Shown: positions 43,561 to 55,060 of the stretch, piece by piece
Numbering within the stretch: the first letter of the stretch is position 1
How the letters are laid out: every line of letters begins with the position of its first letter
NCBI RefSeq assembly: GCF_963259705.1
Contig: NC_081849.1
Location: 55,400,093-55,464,092, forward strand
Reading direction: 5' to 3'
DNA length: 64,000 nucleotides
Source: Myotis daubentonii
Lineage: Eukaryota > Chordata > Mammalia > Chiroptera > Vespertilionidae
Notes under the pieces: generated by a model
The model's database searches: none
The model's input: only the letters and a program-made list of their open reading frames with translations
What the model was told of the DNA's origin: nothing
Program-made: the position numbers and the translations under genes

Positions 43561-43860
43561 AGATGTTTATTATATACATTTTTTTCTATATGCTTAAAAT
43601 GTATTATTTCATTCAAGGAGGATATAAGAGACCTTAGCTTAGCAGAGTAACAATTCAAACTTTCAGTTAGGAAGAAACTCACCCAATCTCCATTTTGATA
43701 AATGAAAAAGTCACATCTAGATCAGCTAATGAAATAACTATACGCTAAAGCTAAAGACAAAATTTACAAGCTTTGAGACAGAAAGAACACACTAAAGCAA
43801 AGATAGACTAGAAACAGATTTCTAAACTTCGACCCTGGACGCAAAATATATCATTTATAA
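43561..43860. other. Unique DNA, no gene seen
   Basis: No supported feature. Confidence 0.45.
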
Positions 43861-43864
43861 TCTG

Positions 43865-44575
43865 TTTTGAGGAAAAGAAATGTTGATTTTAAAATTCTAC
43901 TCTTGGCAAAGATATAATTATTATCTGAAAGCCAAAGACTTCTGGTTTCCTGTTCCACAAATAAAGAGCTTGGAAGAAGCCAGTCCGTCCTAATAATAAG
44001 TGAAAAGCTGAACAAACTGAAAAAAAGCAACACCCTTGCTTGGATGCCTCAGAGGGGAGGTCACATGGCAAAAGTCCGCCCCAAGAATCGAGAGGAGAAA
44101 CCAATACTGGGCGTCCTGGCTCCTGGAGCAGAGAGATGCACCAGGTAAAACCACCCCAAGAATCCCAGCAGGCCGGGAGGCGAGGGAAATGACACTGAGT
44201 TAAAAACTCTGGGGGGACGCATTCAGAGGGGGCCCCACAATATTGTGAAATGTACCTCCAGCAGCTGACCGGATCCCCACAGCAGAGAGCGGAGAAAATG
44301 CTCCTCCAGCATCTGGCCAGGGCGGGGGAGAAACCACCTTTAAATAGGTTGTTTTCTTAACAAGGCCTGAGCAGGGGGGAACTAGTTCACCGAGCCTACA
44401 GCCTGCCATGCAGGCACAATGAGAGCTTGCCTAAGCTGGGGGCGGGAACACCAACCCCAGCCCCTTAGCCTTCCAGGCGGGAGAAGGAAAACACCCAGCT
44501 CCAGACCTCTCTCGCTGAGGAAAAGGGCAAAAGGAAAAGAGCTGAGAGGCGCTGATGAAGTTCGCAGCTGAGGCA
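43865..44575 (+). repeat. GC-richer segment, possibly L1 5' region
   Basis: Sequence such as AAATAAAGAGCTTGGAAGAA, CAGTCCGTCCTAATAATAAG and AAAAGCTGAACAAACTGAAA reads like a LINE-1 5' UTR fragment. The rest, up to the Ves, is G/C-rich with several GGGGGCGGGA-type patches. The identity is a guess and no gene is supported. Confidence 0.35.
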
Positions 44576-44582
44576 CAGGGGC

Positions 44583-44686
44583 TCACTGAGCGTTTGGCTC
44601 AGTGGATAGAGCGTTGGCCTGCAGAATGGAGGGTTCCTGGTTCAATTCTGGTCAAGGGCTGCGTATTTTTTTCTCTCCCTCTACCT

Positions 44687-44728
<42 letters not shown>

Positions 44729-44752
44729 AAAAAAAAAAAAAATCAATGGAAA
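44583..44752 (+). repeat. Ves SINE with expanded (CT)n
   Basis: Head GTTTGGCTCAGTGGATAGAG and GGTTCAATTCTGGTC. The middle is shortened, the pyrimidine part has become a (CT)n run (44690-44724), and an A17 tail follows. Confidence 0.9.
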
Positions 44753-45084
44753 AATATCCTCGGGTGAGGATTATATTAAAAAAAATTAGAGTGATACCTA
44801 ACGATATGACTAGATATGGGTAAACAAAATTCAGTAACAGTGAGGGGCCAGATTATTATGACCACCTGACATTTGAAGTCAAATTAGCTATAATTTCGCG
44901 CTGAAGTTGCTAGAGGGCCAGACCATTATAAATAGGAAAGCGGGTTGTTTACCACGACAGTAGAAGTGATTTTTTCCTGAAGATATGGGTAAACAACATG
45001 ATTTAACAGCCTTTGAAGGTGGGATATATATTATTATGAGTGGCCAGATTATTATTACCACCTGACGTTTGTAGGCAAATTAGC

Positions 45085-46035
45085 CGTACACTGTATCATA
45101 AGGGATATGGAAGCCGAAGGCCTGTTCGAACACCTTTGCTGTCGGAAGTTACCAAGATAAAACGTCTCCATTTCGCACAGGAACACAAGGATTGGACAGT
45201 CGAGCATTGGAAAAAAGTCATGTAGTCCGATGAATCACGTTTCCAGTTGCATCATGCAGATGGCAGAGTGAGAATTTGGTGGAAACAGCATGAAAGCATG
45301 CACCCCACATGCATGAGTATAATCCTTCAAGCTGGTGGGGGCAGTGTTATGGTTTGGGGCATGTTTTCCTGGCATGATTTGGGCCCTTTAATTCGTGTGG
45401 AACAATGTCTGAATAGCACAACATACCTAAGTATTGTTGCTGAACAGGTTCATCCTATCATGTTGATGGCGTATCCCAATGGAGATGGTTTCTTCCAACA
45501 AGACAATGAGCCATGACAAGGTGCTTGTATTGTGCAGTAATGGTTTCAACACACCGAACAGACTGTCAAACTACAGCAGGAAGCCGGGGGAGGGTTGGGG
45601 GGTGGGTAAGAGATCAACCGAAGGACTTGTATGTATGCATATACGCATAACCAATGGACACAAGACACTGGGGGGTATGGGAGGCTAGGGGAAGGTCAAA
45701 GGGAGAAAAAAAAGGAGACATATATAATACTCTTTGTAATACTTTAAGCAATAAAACAATTAAAAAAAAATAACATGAGGGAGACTTTACCTTGCTAAGG
45801 TGGCCCCCACAATCACCAGATCTCAATCCAATTGAGCATTTGTGGAATGAAGTTAAAAGAGCCATCAGGCAGCTGGTTCCACAACCATCAAATCTCACAG
45901 AACTGGACAGTGCTATTCATCAGGCATGGTGTCAGATTCCTCGCTTCACCTTTCAACATCTCGTGGAGTCAATGCCAAGAAGAATCACCGCAGTATTGAA
46001 GGCAAAAAGGTGGCCCAACGAAGTACTGATGGGGT
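45085..46035 (+). pseudogene. Tc1-like transposase pseudogene (copy 2)
   Basis: It encodes the catalytic part of a Tc1-family DDE transposase. GYGSRRPVRTPLLSEVTKIK lies near the start (45104), then SDESRFQLHH (45229), GGGSVMVWGMFSWHDLGPL (about 45336), GFFQQDNEP (45487) and WPPQSPDLNPIEHLWNE (45798). Here the first catalytic Asp (SDE) is kept, unlike copy 1. The frame is broken by TAG at 45223-45225, where copy 1 has Trp, by TGA at 45514-45516 after QQDNEP, and by the inserted L1 tail. The N-terminal DNA-binding domain is missing at the same junction as in copy 1. No functional enzyme can result. It resembles copy 1 far more closely than the general Tc1 family, as expected for one deletion-derived subfamily. 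Confidence 0.88.
45551..45773 (+). repeat. 5'-truncated L1 3' end inside the Tc1-like element
   Basis: GGGGGGTGGGTAAGAGATCA and CCGAAGGACTTGTATGTATG are L1 3' UTR sequence, ending TTTAAGCAATAAAACAATTA and an A-run. Transposase sequence known from copy 1 resumes immediately at AACATGAGGGAGAC. Confidence 0.85.
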
Positions 46036-46056
46036 GGTCATAATAATCTGGCCACT

Positions 46057-46058
<2 letters not shown>

Positions 46059-46123
<65 letters not shown>

Positions 46124-46155
46124 TACATACATACATACATACATACATGTATATA
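46059..46155. repeat. (TA)n/(CATA)n microsatellite
   Basis: About 55 bp of TA followed by ACACACATACATACATACAT. It starts at the Tc1-like terminus. Confidence 0.9.
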
Positions 46156-46384
46156 TTTTTCCAAACTTATATGGTTGGAAATTATAATAAAAGTATTAAG
46201 TAATGATTCTCAAAATATAAAATTACTAAATTCAGAAATAAATATTCCAAACTACTAAACTTCAGGAACTGGGGCAGTAAATGCATTGCAAACATCTTCC
46301 TTTGTAGAGATTTGGGAACTCAGTCATGTGAACTGTTCTGTACAGGTTTAATAATTATTTAATGTTGCTCTGATGGTAGATATA

Positions 46385-46513
46385 CAGGGTGAGGCAAAAG
46401 TAGGCTTACAGTTACCTGTATGGAAAATAATACAATAGTTAATGAATAATAATATAAGAACAAACTTGTGTTTCACAGAGTCACAACTGTAAACCTACTT
46501 TTGCCCCAACCTG
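46385..46513 (+). mobile_element. mariner-type MITE
   Basis: CAGGGTGAGGCAAAAGTAGG and CCTACTTTTGCCCCAACCTG are inverted ends of about 30 bp. TA duplications at 46383-46384 and 46514-46515. It is the best preserved of the three copies. Confidence 0.92.
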
Positions 46514-46515
46514 TA

Positions 46516-46976
46516 TGTGTAGATACGTGGTTACAATGGGAATGTAAGCAGTAAAAGAATGAGAAATGCAATAATATTTTCAATTTAAAGTAGACAGCAA
46601 AAGAGAAAGAGAAAAAAACAAATCAACATAAGAAAAGCACTTTAGAACTGGACAAAAAAGAAAGCAAAACACAGTCAATAATTGACAAAAATATATCGAA
46701 AATAGCATTAAGCACAATACATAATGGATTGAACATATACGAAGGCAAATTGTATCAGATTGAATAAAATAAGGAACTCTAGCGACATGGCATTTGCAAG
46801 TGATTCCTGGAAAACCACATTATTAAAGACAATTTGAAAACAAAGAAATGAACAAATCATAGAATTACAAACAAAAAGAGGCAGAGTGATTGTTAACATC
46901 AGGTAGTGTGCAATTCAGGGGGAAAGGAAGGAAAAGGGATTAATCAGACCTAAAGCTTACTGCACACTTGCTATTT
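46516..46976. other. Unique DNA, no gene seen
   Basis: No supported feature. Confidence 0.45.
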
Positions 46977-46990
46977 AAATGGAATAACAT

Positions 46991-47166
46991 GGCCCAGCTG
47001 GCATAACTCAGTGGTTGAGCTTCAACCTGTAAACCAGAAGGTCACAGTTCCATTCCAGTCAAGGCGTGCAGGAGACAGCCGATCAATATTCTCTCTCATC
47101 ATTGAAGTTTGTGTCTCTCCTCAATTACTCTCTGAAATCAATAAAAATATATTTTTAAAAAAAGAT
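46991..47166 (+). repeat. Ves-related SINE
   Basis: GGCATAACTCAGTGGTTGAG head variant and TCAATAAAAATATATTTTT tail. Direct repeats AAATGGAATAACAT and AAATTGAATAACAT flank it. Confidence 0.9.
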
Positions 47167-47254
47167 AAATTGAATAACATAAAATTGTCATTTTAGGTAA
47201 AAAAATGGTCATATATTTGCAATATCAAAAGTGTCAACATATATAACTATTAAA

Positions 47255-49160
47255 AGTCTTTACAAAGTAAATCAAACACATGACTACATTATAATTCTAG
47301 TAACGCAAAGATTATTCAACAGTGGGAAATGTTTGACATTATAAAAACAAAAACAAAAGAAATTTGTAAAATTATATTAATAGATGCCAAAACACATTTA
47401 CTGAAATTCATCAACCATTTATAACAAAACTTTTAAGAAAAGCAGAACTGGGGGGTGGGAGGGGGGAGAGAGCAAGCTACAGAAAATATTTATATAATTT
47501 AATATCAAATAGTTGTTAAACTATGAAATAATAAAGACAGACCAAAGAAAATTAGAAATATATGAGATTACCACTATCACTATATTCATTCAAATTTCTT
47601 TAACTAAATAAAATAGGAACAATTTTTTAAAAGCAGCATAAATATACAATATTGAGAAAAAACAATATTTTTATTTCCTGTTTTATGATTGGTTTTGGAA
47701 AAGAAAATCAAAAAGTTTCTTCTGAAAATTTAAAAACTTAATAAGAGAAGAATTGCACTGAAGCTGAATAAATTTGCAAATATTAAAGTCACCTTAATGT
47801 AAAGGTTACTTCTAATTCTATTAATCTGTGGCTGTTAATGGTTTTCTATCTCAATCAAAATTGTAAAATCCTTAAGAAAAAATTGAATAAGTACAATAAA
47901 TATAGAAACTTCTATAATATTTCATAAAAAAATTGGGTGGGATCATGTAAATAATTAAAATATGTCCTTTTCTAATTATTTCACAAATTTAATGCAGTTC
48001 TAATCAAAATTCTTAGAGAATTTGGTGGGGAGACTAGATTCTAAAAATTGATTTTAAGTTTCTTATAAATAAGTATATCAGTAAAAGTTGATTTTAAAGT
48101 GTTAAAAAAAATGAGGAGTCATTAACTCTACATGTAGTTAAGATTAGTCTAACTCTATTCAAAGCTGCATGAAATTGACCCAAGAATAAATAGCTAAATT
48201 AGTAAATGAACTAGAGAGTCTAGAAATAGATTTAATTGTACTTGGGAGCTTAATAAGTTCTAAATGTGGCATTTTAAATGAATAAGAAAAAGATCTTTAA
48301 TTTGCTATATTGTTCTTGTGCAGTAGCTATCCACCCCAATATAAACCAAATAGATCACTTCTTCACAATATTCAGTAACATACTCTAGATGAAATAAAAT
48401 TGTAGGTGCTCCCCCAAAAAACAGTTCGTTTAAAAATAAAGAAATTTAGGAAAATATTCTTGTAAACTGTTACCAGGCCAGAAACTCAAAACTAGAAAAA
48501 AAAATTACATATTTGACAACTTTTTTAAAAAAAATTGTATTTAAAAAAGATATAATTATTAAAAGAGAGACTGGGAGAAAATTATGGCAACATGTGAAAA
48601 CAAAAACTTAATCTTCATAATAAGATGAAGAGAAGACAACACAGCAGAAAAATAAACACAGGATATGAGCAGACATTTTTAGAAGAAACATGGCAAATGG
48701 CCAATAAATCTGAAAGAATACTTACTATAGTCATCAGGGAAATGCAGTGAGATACCATTTTGCACACATCAAATCTGTAGACACAGAAAGAAAAACACTC
48801 AATAGACCACCTGTGAAAGTAGGCACTCCTTCAGTGGGTAAGATTCTAAACCGCCACAACTTTTTGAAATCTAAGTTAAAAAGACACACACTTTAAACAA
48901 GCAGACCTCCTTTTGAGGATTTACCACACAGGTACAAATGTACAAGTTTATAAGTGATTTTCAGTTGTATTTAGAGTAATGCTATATACTTACAGTATAT
49001 TTTTATGTATTCCATATCCCTTCCCACTTGAAAAAAAAATAGAGACACAAATAGGACAGTCATCTAACGATGAACAGCTGACCACATTCTGGTACATTTT
49101 AAAGACTATCAGAAAGCTATTAAAGGGGAGGGAAATGTCTCTACTATCTTAGGGTCCCTG
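47255..49160 (+). repeat. Heavily degraded ancient L1
   Basis: Isolated matches to ORF2 appear in the right order: GATTATTCAACAGTGGGAAA (47309), AATAGATGCCAAAACACATT (47379), AATGGCCAATAAATCTGAAA (48697), TCAGGGAAATGCAGTGAGAT (48735), TTGAGGATTTACCACACAGG (48914). Large parts between are unrecognisable. Confidence 0.55.
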
Positions 49161-49965
49161 ACTAGCCCCAAGATTTAAACTGACTTAACATGGAGAAACA
49201 GGAGAAAAGCATGCCATTTTTTAAAATTTGTACATGTACTAGTACATGGGAGCCTTCACAAAATAAGGAAGAGGCAAAGATGTGACCAGTACAGAAAGCC
49301 CTCTACCTTTTAGACAAAGAAACAATAAATTTGTGAATTGACAAGACTAAGGGGTTTGGGCTAGGGGTAGTAAGTGGAATATAAAGATTCGTTTAATAAA
49401 ATTTGCTTGTACAAATATCCTGGCCCCACATTTCCTATCTCTGGGGATAAGACTAACTCCCTTCCTCCTGATTTGGAGAGGGTACCTTTCACAAGAAAGT
49501 TTTACCTTCTGCTTTCAGGAAGAAAAACACACCACTTTCATATTAACTACTTTCATGTTGGTTATTTATTAATTCTAAATAACCAATATGTCAAAATGGC
49601 TTAATTGGGGTGACAGATTTTGGGTTCTTTCATTATTTAAAAAAATTATGGAGGATCATATGCATTGATAAGAAGCTATATTTGGATTTAAGTGGAAAAG
49701 GATTGCAGTACTATTTTTATCTAATGATTACATTAAAAATAAAAGAGAGGAAACAAATATATTTGAATATTTGTTTGTGAAAGTTCATTTAAGCTTAAAT
49801 CAAAATGTGAAAAAACTCACACAGCGGTATCATTGTTTTCCTAGGATATAGCAGGGGTGTCAAAGAGAATTGAGTCAAAGGGAGTGTCTTGGGTTTTTCC
49901 TTCTAATACATCCTTTGTGTAGGTATCCAGGGTGATTGTTCTACTGGCTAATCTGCCTTTATGCA
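49161..49965. other. Unique DNA, no gene seen
   Basis: No supported feature. Confidence 0.45.
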
Positions 49966-49969
49966 TAAA

Positions 49970-50315
49970 CAGAGGCCTGGTGCATGGATTTGTGCACTGG
50001 TGGGGTCCCTCAGCCTGGCCTGCGGGATCGCACCAAAACCAGCTTTCCAACATCCTCTGAGGGGTCCTGGATTGCAAGAGGGTTCAGGCCATACCAAGGG
50101 ACCCCACCAGTGCATGATCGGGACCAAGAGGGACCGCAGGAGGGCTCCAGGGCATGTTGGGCCCATCTCGCCCAGTCCCAACTGGGACCCCAGCAACATG
50201 CTAACCTACCAGTCAAAGCGTCTATCCCCTGGTGGTTAGTGCATGCCATAGCAATTGGTCAAATGGTTGAACAAACAGTCAGACACTTAGCATATTGGGC
50301 TTTTATTATATAGGA
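49970..50315 (-). mobile_element. HeliBat-type Helitron
   Basis: Opens AGAGGCCTGGTGCATGGA (CTAG altered to CAG), closes GCTTTTATTATATAGGA before a T. Only one CTCF-like half, TATCCCCTGGTGGTTAG near 50224, is left. Confidence 0.85.
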
Positions 50316-51597
50316 TTCTTTTTACCTCCATATTCCTGCTTTCTCCCACATGGAATGCTTCCCTCTTTCCTACCCACCTACAGAAATGCAGTATATTCAC
50401 AAGGACTGGCTCAAATTTCTCTCTCACTTAAAGCTTGTTCTGGCTAAGTCAGAATATATTTCCTCCTGTTAGCAAATTATTGCTCTGTTTCTGCATCATC
50501 AATGCCAGTTTTGTCTCTTGATCAGGATGCAAGTTGCCAGGGATCAGGCCCTGTTTTCTTTCTTTTGTGTCTCTCTAAACACATAGCACATGCACAGTGT
50601 CTAAGAAGAACCTTGAATCAATTGAATGATGTAAGCCATGACAGTTTATTTGGCAGATCAATGTAAAAAAAGTTATAACCCAAAGTAAACATATCTTTTT
50701 TATTTTTAATAATTTGTACAATATTGCAAAACAGCCCAATTTTAAATAAAAAGCAATAGACTATTCATTATTTACCCAATACATTTGAAAGTATCACAGT
50801 AAAATGGATTATTATATATTTAAATCGTATTTTCTGCCCCAGAGGTACTAGTTCAAACTGTCTAAAATTCAAGTGTTTCAAGAAGATTCTTCCTTTATAT
50901 ATGAAGACACCTAACAACTAGACATTGTGTTTCAATTGTAATAAATGATACATGATGGGGAAATGTAGGAATTCAAGAAATGCCATGGAAGAAAGAAAAC
51001 AAGGTGAATTTTCCATTAAGAGACTCTATGCTAAATGTTTCTTATATTTTAGATATTCACGGGAGTGCTAGAGGGGAGAATTAGCCATCAGCGATGTTTC
51101 ATGAACATGATGACCTGGGAAATTCATATCAGAGCATATTGACATGAATGTGATATAACAGCTCTGAAAATTTTTTCAGATGGATTTAAGTATTTGAGAA
51201 CAGATGTTTCTTCTTAATTTTTTTCTTGTCAGCATTGAAAAACTGACTTTGAAATTTTAGATCAATTTATAGATTTCCCATAATGTTAATTCACTTTCTA
51301 TAATGTTCTATTTGAAGTAAAAATAATCTTTATTTTTATGGCAATGGAAAAAAAATCCTTTTGGAATATAAAATTGGATAGTCAGTATAATAAGGGAGAT
51401 AGTTAAGTAGTACATTTTTCTTAGGGACAATCTGTTTTGTTTGATTTCTTAGAGAAAAAAAGAAAAGAGTCAATTAGTAAAAATTATATTGTAAAACCAG
51501 TGCTAATTTAAAATTCTTTTTGATATCAAAAGAACTGAAAATTTTAAGTAAATACATAAAAGTAATTATTTCTTTTTTTCAAAAAAATTTGTTTTTA
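50316..51597. other. Unique AT-rich DNA, no gene seen
   Basis: No supported feature. Confidence 0.5.
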
Positions 51598-51775
51598 GCT
51601 CTAGCCAGGTTGCTCAGTTGGTTGGAGCATTGTCCCATACACCAAAAGGTTATAGGTTTGATTCTCAGTCAGAGCACATACCTAGGTTGTGGATTGGATC
51701 CCTGTTGCAGAGCATAAGGAAGACATAACCAATAGATGTTTCTCTCTCCCCTGCACTCTAAAATCAATCTTTAAA
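51598..51775 (+). repeat. Ves-related SINE, older variant
   Basis: CTCTAGCCAGGTTGCTCAGT head with GTTGGTTGGAGC; short tail TAAAATCAATCTTTAAAAAG. Same variant as 35657-35876. Confidence 0.8.
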
Positions 51776-52123
51776 AAGTAATATATCTTTAGATGAGGGT
51801 AAAAAATGTTTTTTTATTTTTTCATCAAGTTTCTAGAATTCTTCTAATATAGCTATGCTTAAATTATTTTTAGAATCAATTTTCATAACTGTGCCTCTAA
51901 ACTTAGGTTTAATGGTTCAAAGATTGTGATAATTACAACTAACAATTTTTTAATAAATACAATATTTTAAAACAAACACTAGTAAAAAAGAAAAAAGGAA
52001 ATGATGTAGAAAATCAATGCAAACGAAATTGTACCACAAAGTGGAAAACACCCACATTGAATTACAAAACATGGATAGGACAAGTCCATGGTTTTACTGG
52101 TTCTAGTGAAGAGTATACATATA
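51776..52123. other. Unique AT-rich DNA
   Basis: Nothing recognised. Confidence 0.45.
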
Positions 52124-52524
52124 CTAGAGGCCTGATGCATGAAATTCATACAAGAGTAGGCCTTCCTTCTGCCCTAACCAGTTTGACTCAGTGGATAGAG
52201 TGTTGGCCTGTGGACTGAAAGGTCCCAGATTCAATTCTGGTCAAGGGCACATTCCCAGTAGGAGGTGTGCAGGAAGCAGCTGATCAATGTTTCTCTCACA
52301 TCAATGTTTCTAACTCTATATCCCTCTCTCTTCCTCTCTGTAAAAAATCAATAACATATATTTAAAAAAAAAAAAAAAGAGTAGACCTTCCTTCTCCTGG
52401 CTGCTAGCACCAGCTTCCCTCTGGCAACTGGGACCTGGGCTTCCCTCGAAACCCTGGCTTGATCTGGAAGGTCGTCCGGGAAGGACATCTGGTCTAATTA
52501 GCATATTATGCTTTTAATGTTATA
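52124..52524 (-). mobile_element. HeliBat-type Helitron split by a Ves
   Basis: Opens CTAGAGGCCTGATGCATGAA with an eroded hairpin and closes near GCTTTTAATGTTATA. Without the Ves it is only about 180 bp. The next Helitron's CTAG follows at once. Confidence 0.78.
52171..52378 (+). repeat. Ves SINE, full length, inside a Helitron
   Basis: Starts GCCCTAACCAGTTTGACTCA. Target duplications GAGTAGGCCTTCCTTCT (52154-52170) and GAGTAGACCTTCCTTCT (52379-52395) differ at one base. Confidence 0.94.
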
Positions 52525-52966
52525 CTAGAGGCCCAGTGCAGAAAAATTTGTGCACTTGGTGGGGGGGTCCCTCAGCCCGGCCTGTGCCCTCTTGCAGTCT
52601 GGAACCCCTCGGGGGATAACCACCTGCTGGCTTAGGCCCGTTCCCCGGGGGGTTGGGCCTAAGCTGGCAGTCAGACATCCCTCTAGCAGCCCAGGATGCC
52701 CATTTGCCAGCGGGGAGCAGGCCTAAGCTGCAGTTGGACATCCTTAGCACTGCTGAGGAGGCGGGAGAGGCTCCCGCCACCACCATTGTGCTGGCAGCTG
52801 GCAGCCTGGCTTGTGGCTAAGCAGAGCTCCCCCTGTGGGAGCGCACTGATCACCAGGGGGCAGCTCCTGCATTGAGCGTCTGCCCCCTGGTGGTCAGTGT
52901 GTGTCATAGTGATCAGTCATTCTGTTGTTAGGGTCAATTTGCATATTACCCTTTTATTATATAGGA
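52525..52966 (-). mobile_element. HeliBat-type Helitron with intact termini and CTCF-like palindrome
   Basis: Opens CTAGAGGCCCAGTGCAGAAA, closes CCCTTTTATTATATAGGA before a T. TCACCAGGGGGCAG (52850-52863) is inverted as CTGCCCCCTGGTGGT (52880-52894). Octamer at 52937-52944. Confidence 0.92.
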
Positions 52967-53282
52967 TATATCAACACAAGTGAGCATTTTACTTAAGTAA
53001 GGGTTTTCCTAATAAAGTACTAGATGTAACAACACAAGTAGCACAACCTGTAGTAAATAAGTGTTGTTCCTTTTCTACAATAGGCCTTCTCCTTCTGTAC
53101 TTAGTATTATGTTAATTAAAACTTAGGTTTGACACTTTCTGTGGCTCATTTTTAGATGTAAAATTCTATGACTATATTCACTGTTTTACTCCCAAAAGGG
53201 AAATCAATTTTGTTGATTATTCCTCATTTTTCATAAGATAAATACCCATTATAACCATCAATCACTTATTGCTTATATATTT

Positions 53283-53506
53283 TTTCAAATATACATTTTT
53301 TATTTTAGAGAGGAAGGGAGATGGAGAGAGAGATAGAAGTATAAATGATGAGAAAGAATCATTGACTGGCTGTCTCTGCCATGCCCCACCCTGGGGATTG
53401 GGGATCGAGCCCACAAACCCAGCACATGCTCTGATTGGGAATCAAATCATGACCTCCTGGTTCATAGGTAGATACTCAAACCCTGAGCCATGCCAGTCAG
53501 GAAAAG
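53283..53506 (-). repeat. Ves SINE (minus strand)
   Basis: TTTTTTATTTTAGAGAGGAA to the inverted head GAGCCATGCCAGTCAGG. Confidence 0.9.
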
Positions 53507-54303
53507 ATATTTATAAGATTTTCATTCATTTAATGATCACTCAAATCACATTTTAGTTAACAATTGTTAAAAGTTAAAGATAAATCGATTGTAGCTTTTA
53601 GAATTTTTATAATAAATACAATTAATTTTCCTTAATACTTCTATTTTCCTATTTACTTTTATTCTTTTAGCAATATATATTTAATTATGCAAAAGTAGTT
53701 CCAAATGATATGAGGAAGGTGGAAATCTATGCCAGTTCTAACCACCATTTAATATTTAAAATCCAGGAATTCATGAGACCATGTTTTTCCTGACTAAACA
53801 GCTTCCACCTTTGGCTGCTAATTGATCGCAATGTAAGCAAGAGCAGAGTAAAGATCAATTATCACACTGTGGTACCCATAACATAAGGATAACTGCAATT
53901 AGGAGCCTTAAAACCCAGATTCAGTCAGCGTATGTTTTCCTTCTCTTCAATGACTAAGGACAAAATCTTTCTACTCAAACCATGTTTAATTAGCCTAAAA
54001 AAGTGACTTATAAGAGGTGAGGCATATAGTCTTTAGAATCTAAAACTTACTAAATTTTATTGCTAAATTCCTTGATCCTTTAGAAACTTTAGTTCTCTTT
54101 TTAATGGCATAATCAAACCCATAACCAACCTTAGAGATATATTAGAGAGAAGATATTTCTCAAATGTGTGAAATCTAAAAATTTATTATAATCAGAACTA
54201 CAGTACTTTATGAAAAGTTTAATAGAAATAGATGCTCACATGCATTTTTTAATTTTAAAGAGTAAGCATTAAAAAAATGTTTTAATGGAAAAAATATAAA
54301 AGT
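53507..54303. other. Unique DNA, no gene seen
   Basis: No supported feature. Confidence 0.45.
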
Positions 54304-54304
54304 T

Positions 54305-54484
54305 GACCCTGGCCAGGTGATCAGTTGGTTAAAGTGTCATTCCGATATGCCATGCTTGAGGGTTCCATTCCTGATCAAGGCACATACAAAAATCAACCAA
54401 TGAAAGTATAAATAAGTGGAACAACAAATAGATGTTTATCTCTCTCCCTTTCTCTCTCTCTCTCTCTCTAAAATATTTTTTTTA
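54305..54484 (+). repeat. Ves-related SINE, older variant
   Basis: GACCCTGGCCAGGTGATCAG head, GGGTTCCATTCCTGATCAAG, (CT)n and a short T/A-rich tail. Confidence 0.82.
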
Positions 54485-54929
54485 ATTTTACAGAAAACAG
54501 AAATGACCTAGGCAAGATAAACTTTTCATAGAAATAAACATGTTTCTGGTGGCCTATTACTCCCATTTTCCAAATTATAGAAATATAAAATATTACACAC
54601 ACTTCCAGGTCTGCAGACCAAGCTTAGGTTATGGATTGATAAGGAGAAAGGGCAAATGTCTTGAGTTTAGCCAAAGCAGAGGCATTGGTCATATGTAATG
54701 ATATAGGAAGGAAAGGAGTAGTCAAAATAGGAGGGAAATGTATTATTCAGTATGTCCATGCAGGTGCGTACAGCAGTCAAAAGATCAAAGAGTGAACATC
54801 TGACATCTAATTATATGTCCTTCTTGGAGTAGGCATTCCTATGTCTAAAAGTATTCCACAGGGCCAGACACTGGTCAGAAATCTTCAGTTCAACCTTGCC
54901 CCTTTCTGAGTCAGGGTAATGATAAATAG

Positions 54930-55060
54930 ATTCATTTAGCATTCATCCAACAATTATTTAATGAACATTCATTGCCTATGTGCCTGGTACTTTGTGGGGC
55001 ACCATGTATACAATGAAGGGCAAAGCACTTTTGATTCCTGCCTTCAAGAGTATAATGATC
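54930..55060 (+). repeat. Ancient L2-like fragment
   Basis: CATCCAACAATTATTTAATG, GTGCCTGGTACTTTGTGGGG and TTCCTGCCTTCAAGAG match the opening of the 38016-38285 repeat class. Confidence 0.5.

Larger units (their letters stand above)
44837..46058 (+). mobile_element. Tc1-like element, IR/DR type (copy 2)
   Basis: The left arm has the outer motif GAGGGGCCAGATTATTATGA (44843) and the inner direct copy GAGTGGCCAGATTATTATTA (45039), about 200 bp apart. On the right only the inner terminus (GGTGGTCATAATAATCTGGC at 46033) remains; the outer arm is replaced by a TA/CATA microsatellite. The orientation is opposite to copy 1, 39 kb away. A 5'-truncated L1 (45551-45773) interrupts it. Confidence 0.87.

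Noticed and set aside
45040..46043. Functional transposase gene
   Set aside because: Internal stops, missing N-terminal domain and an inserted L1 rule out an active product.
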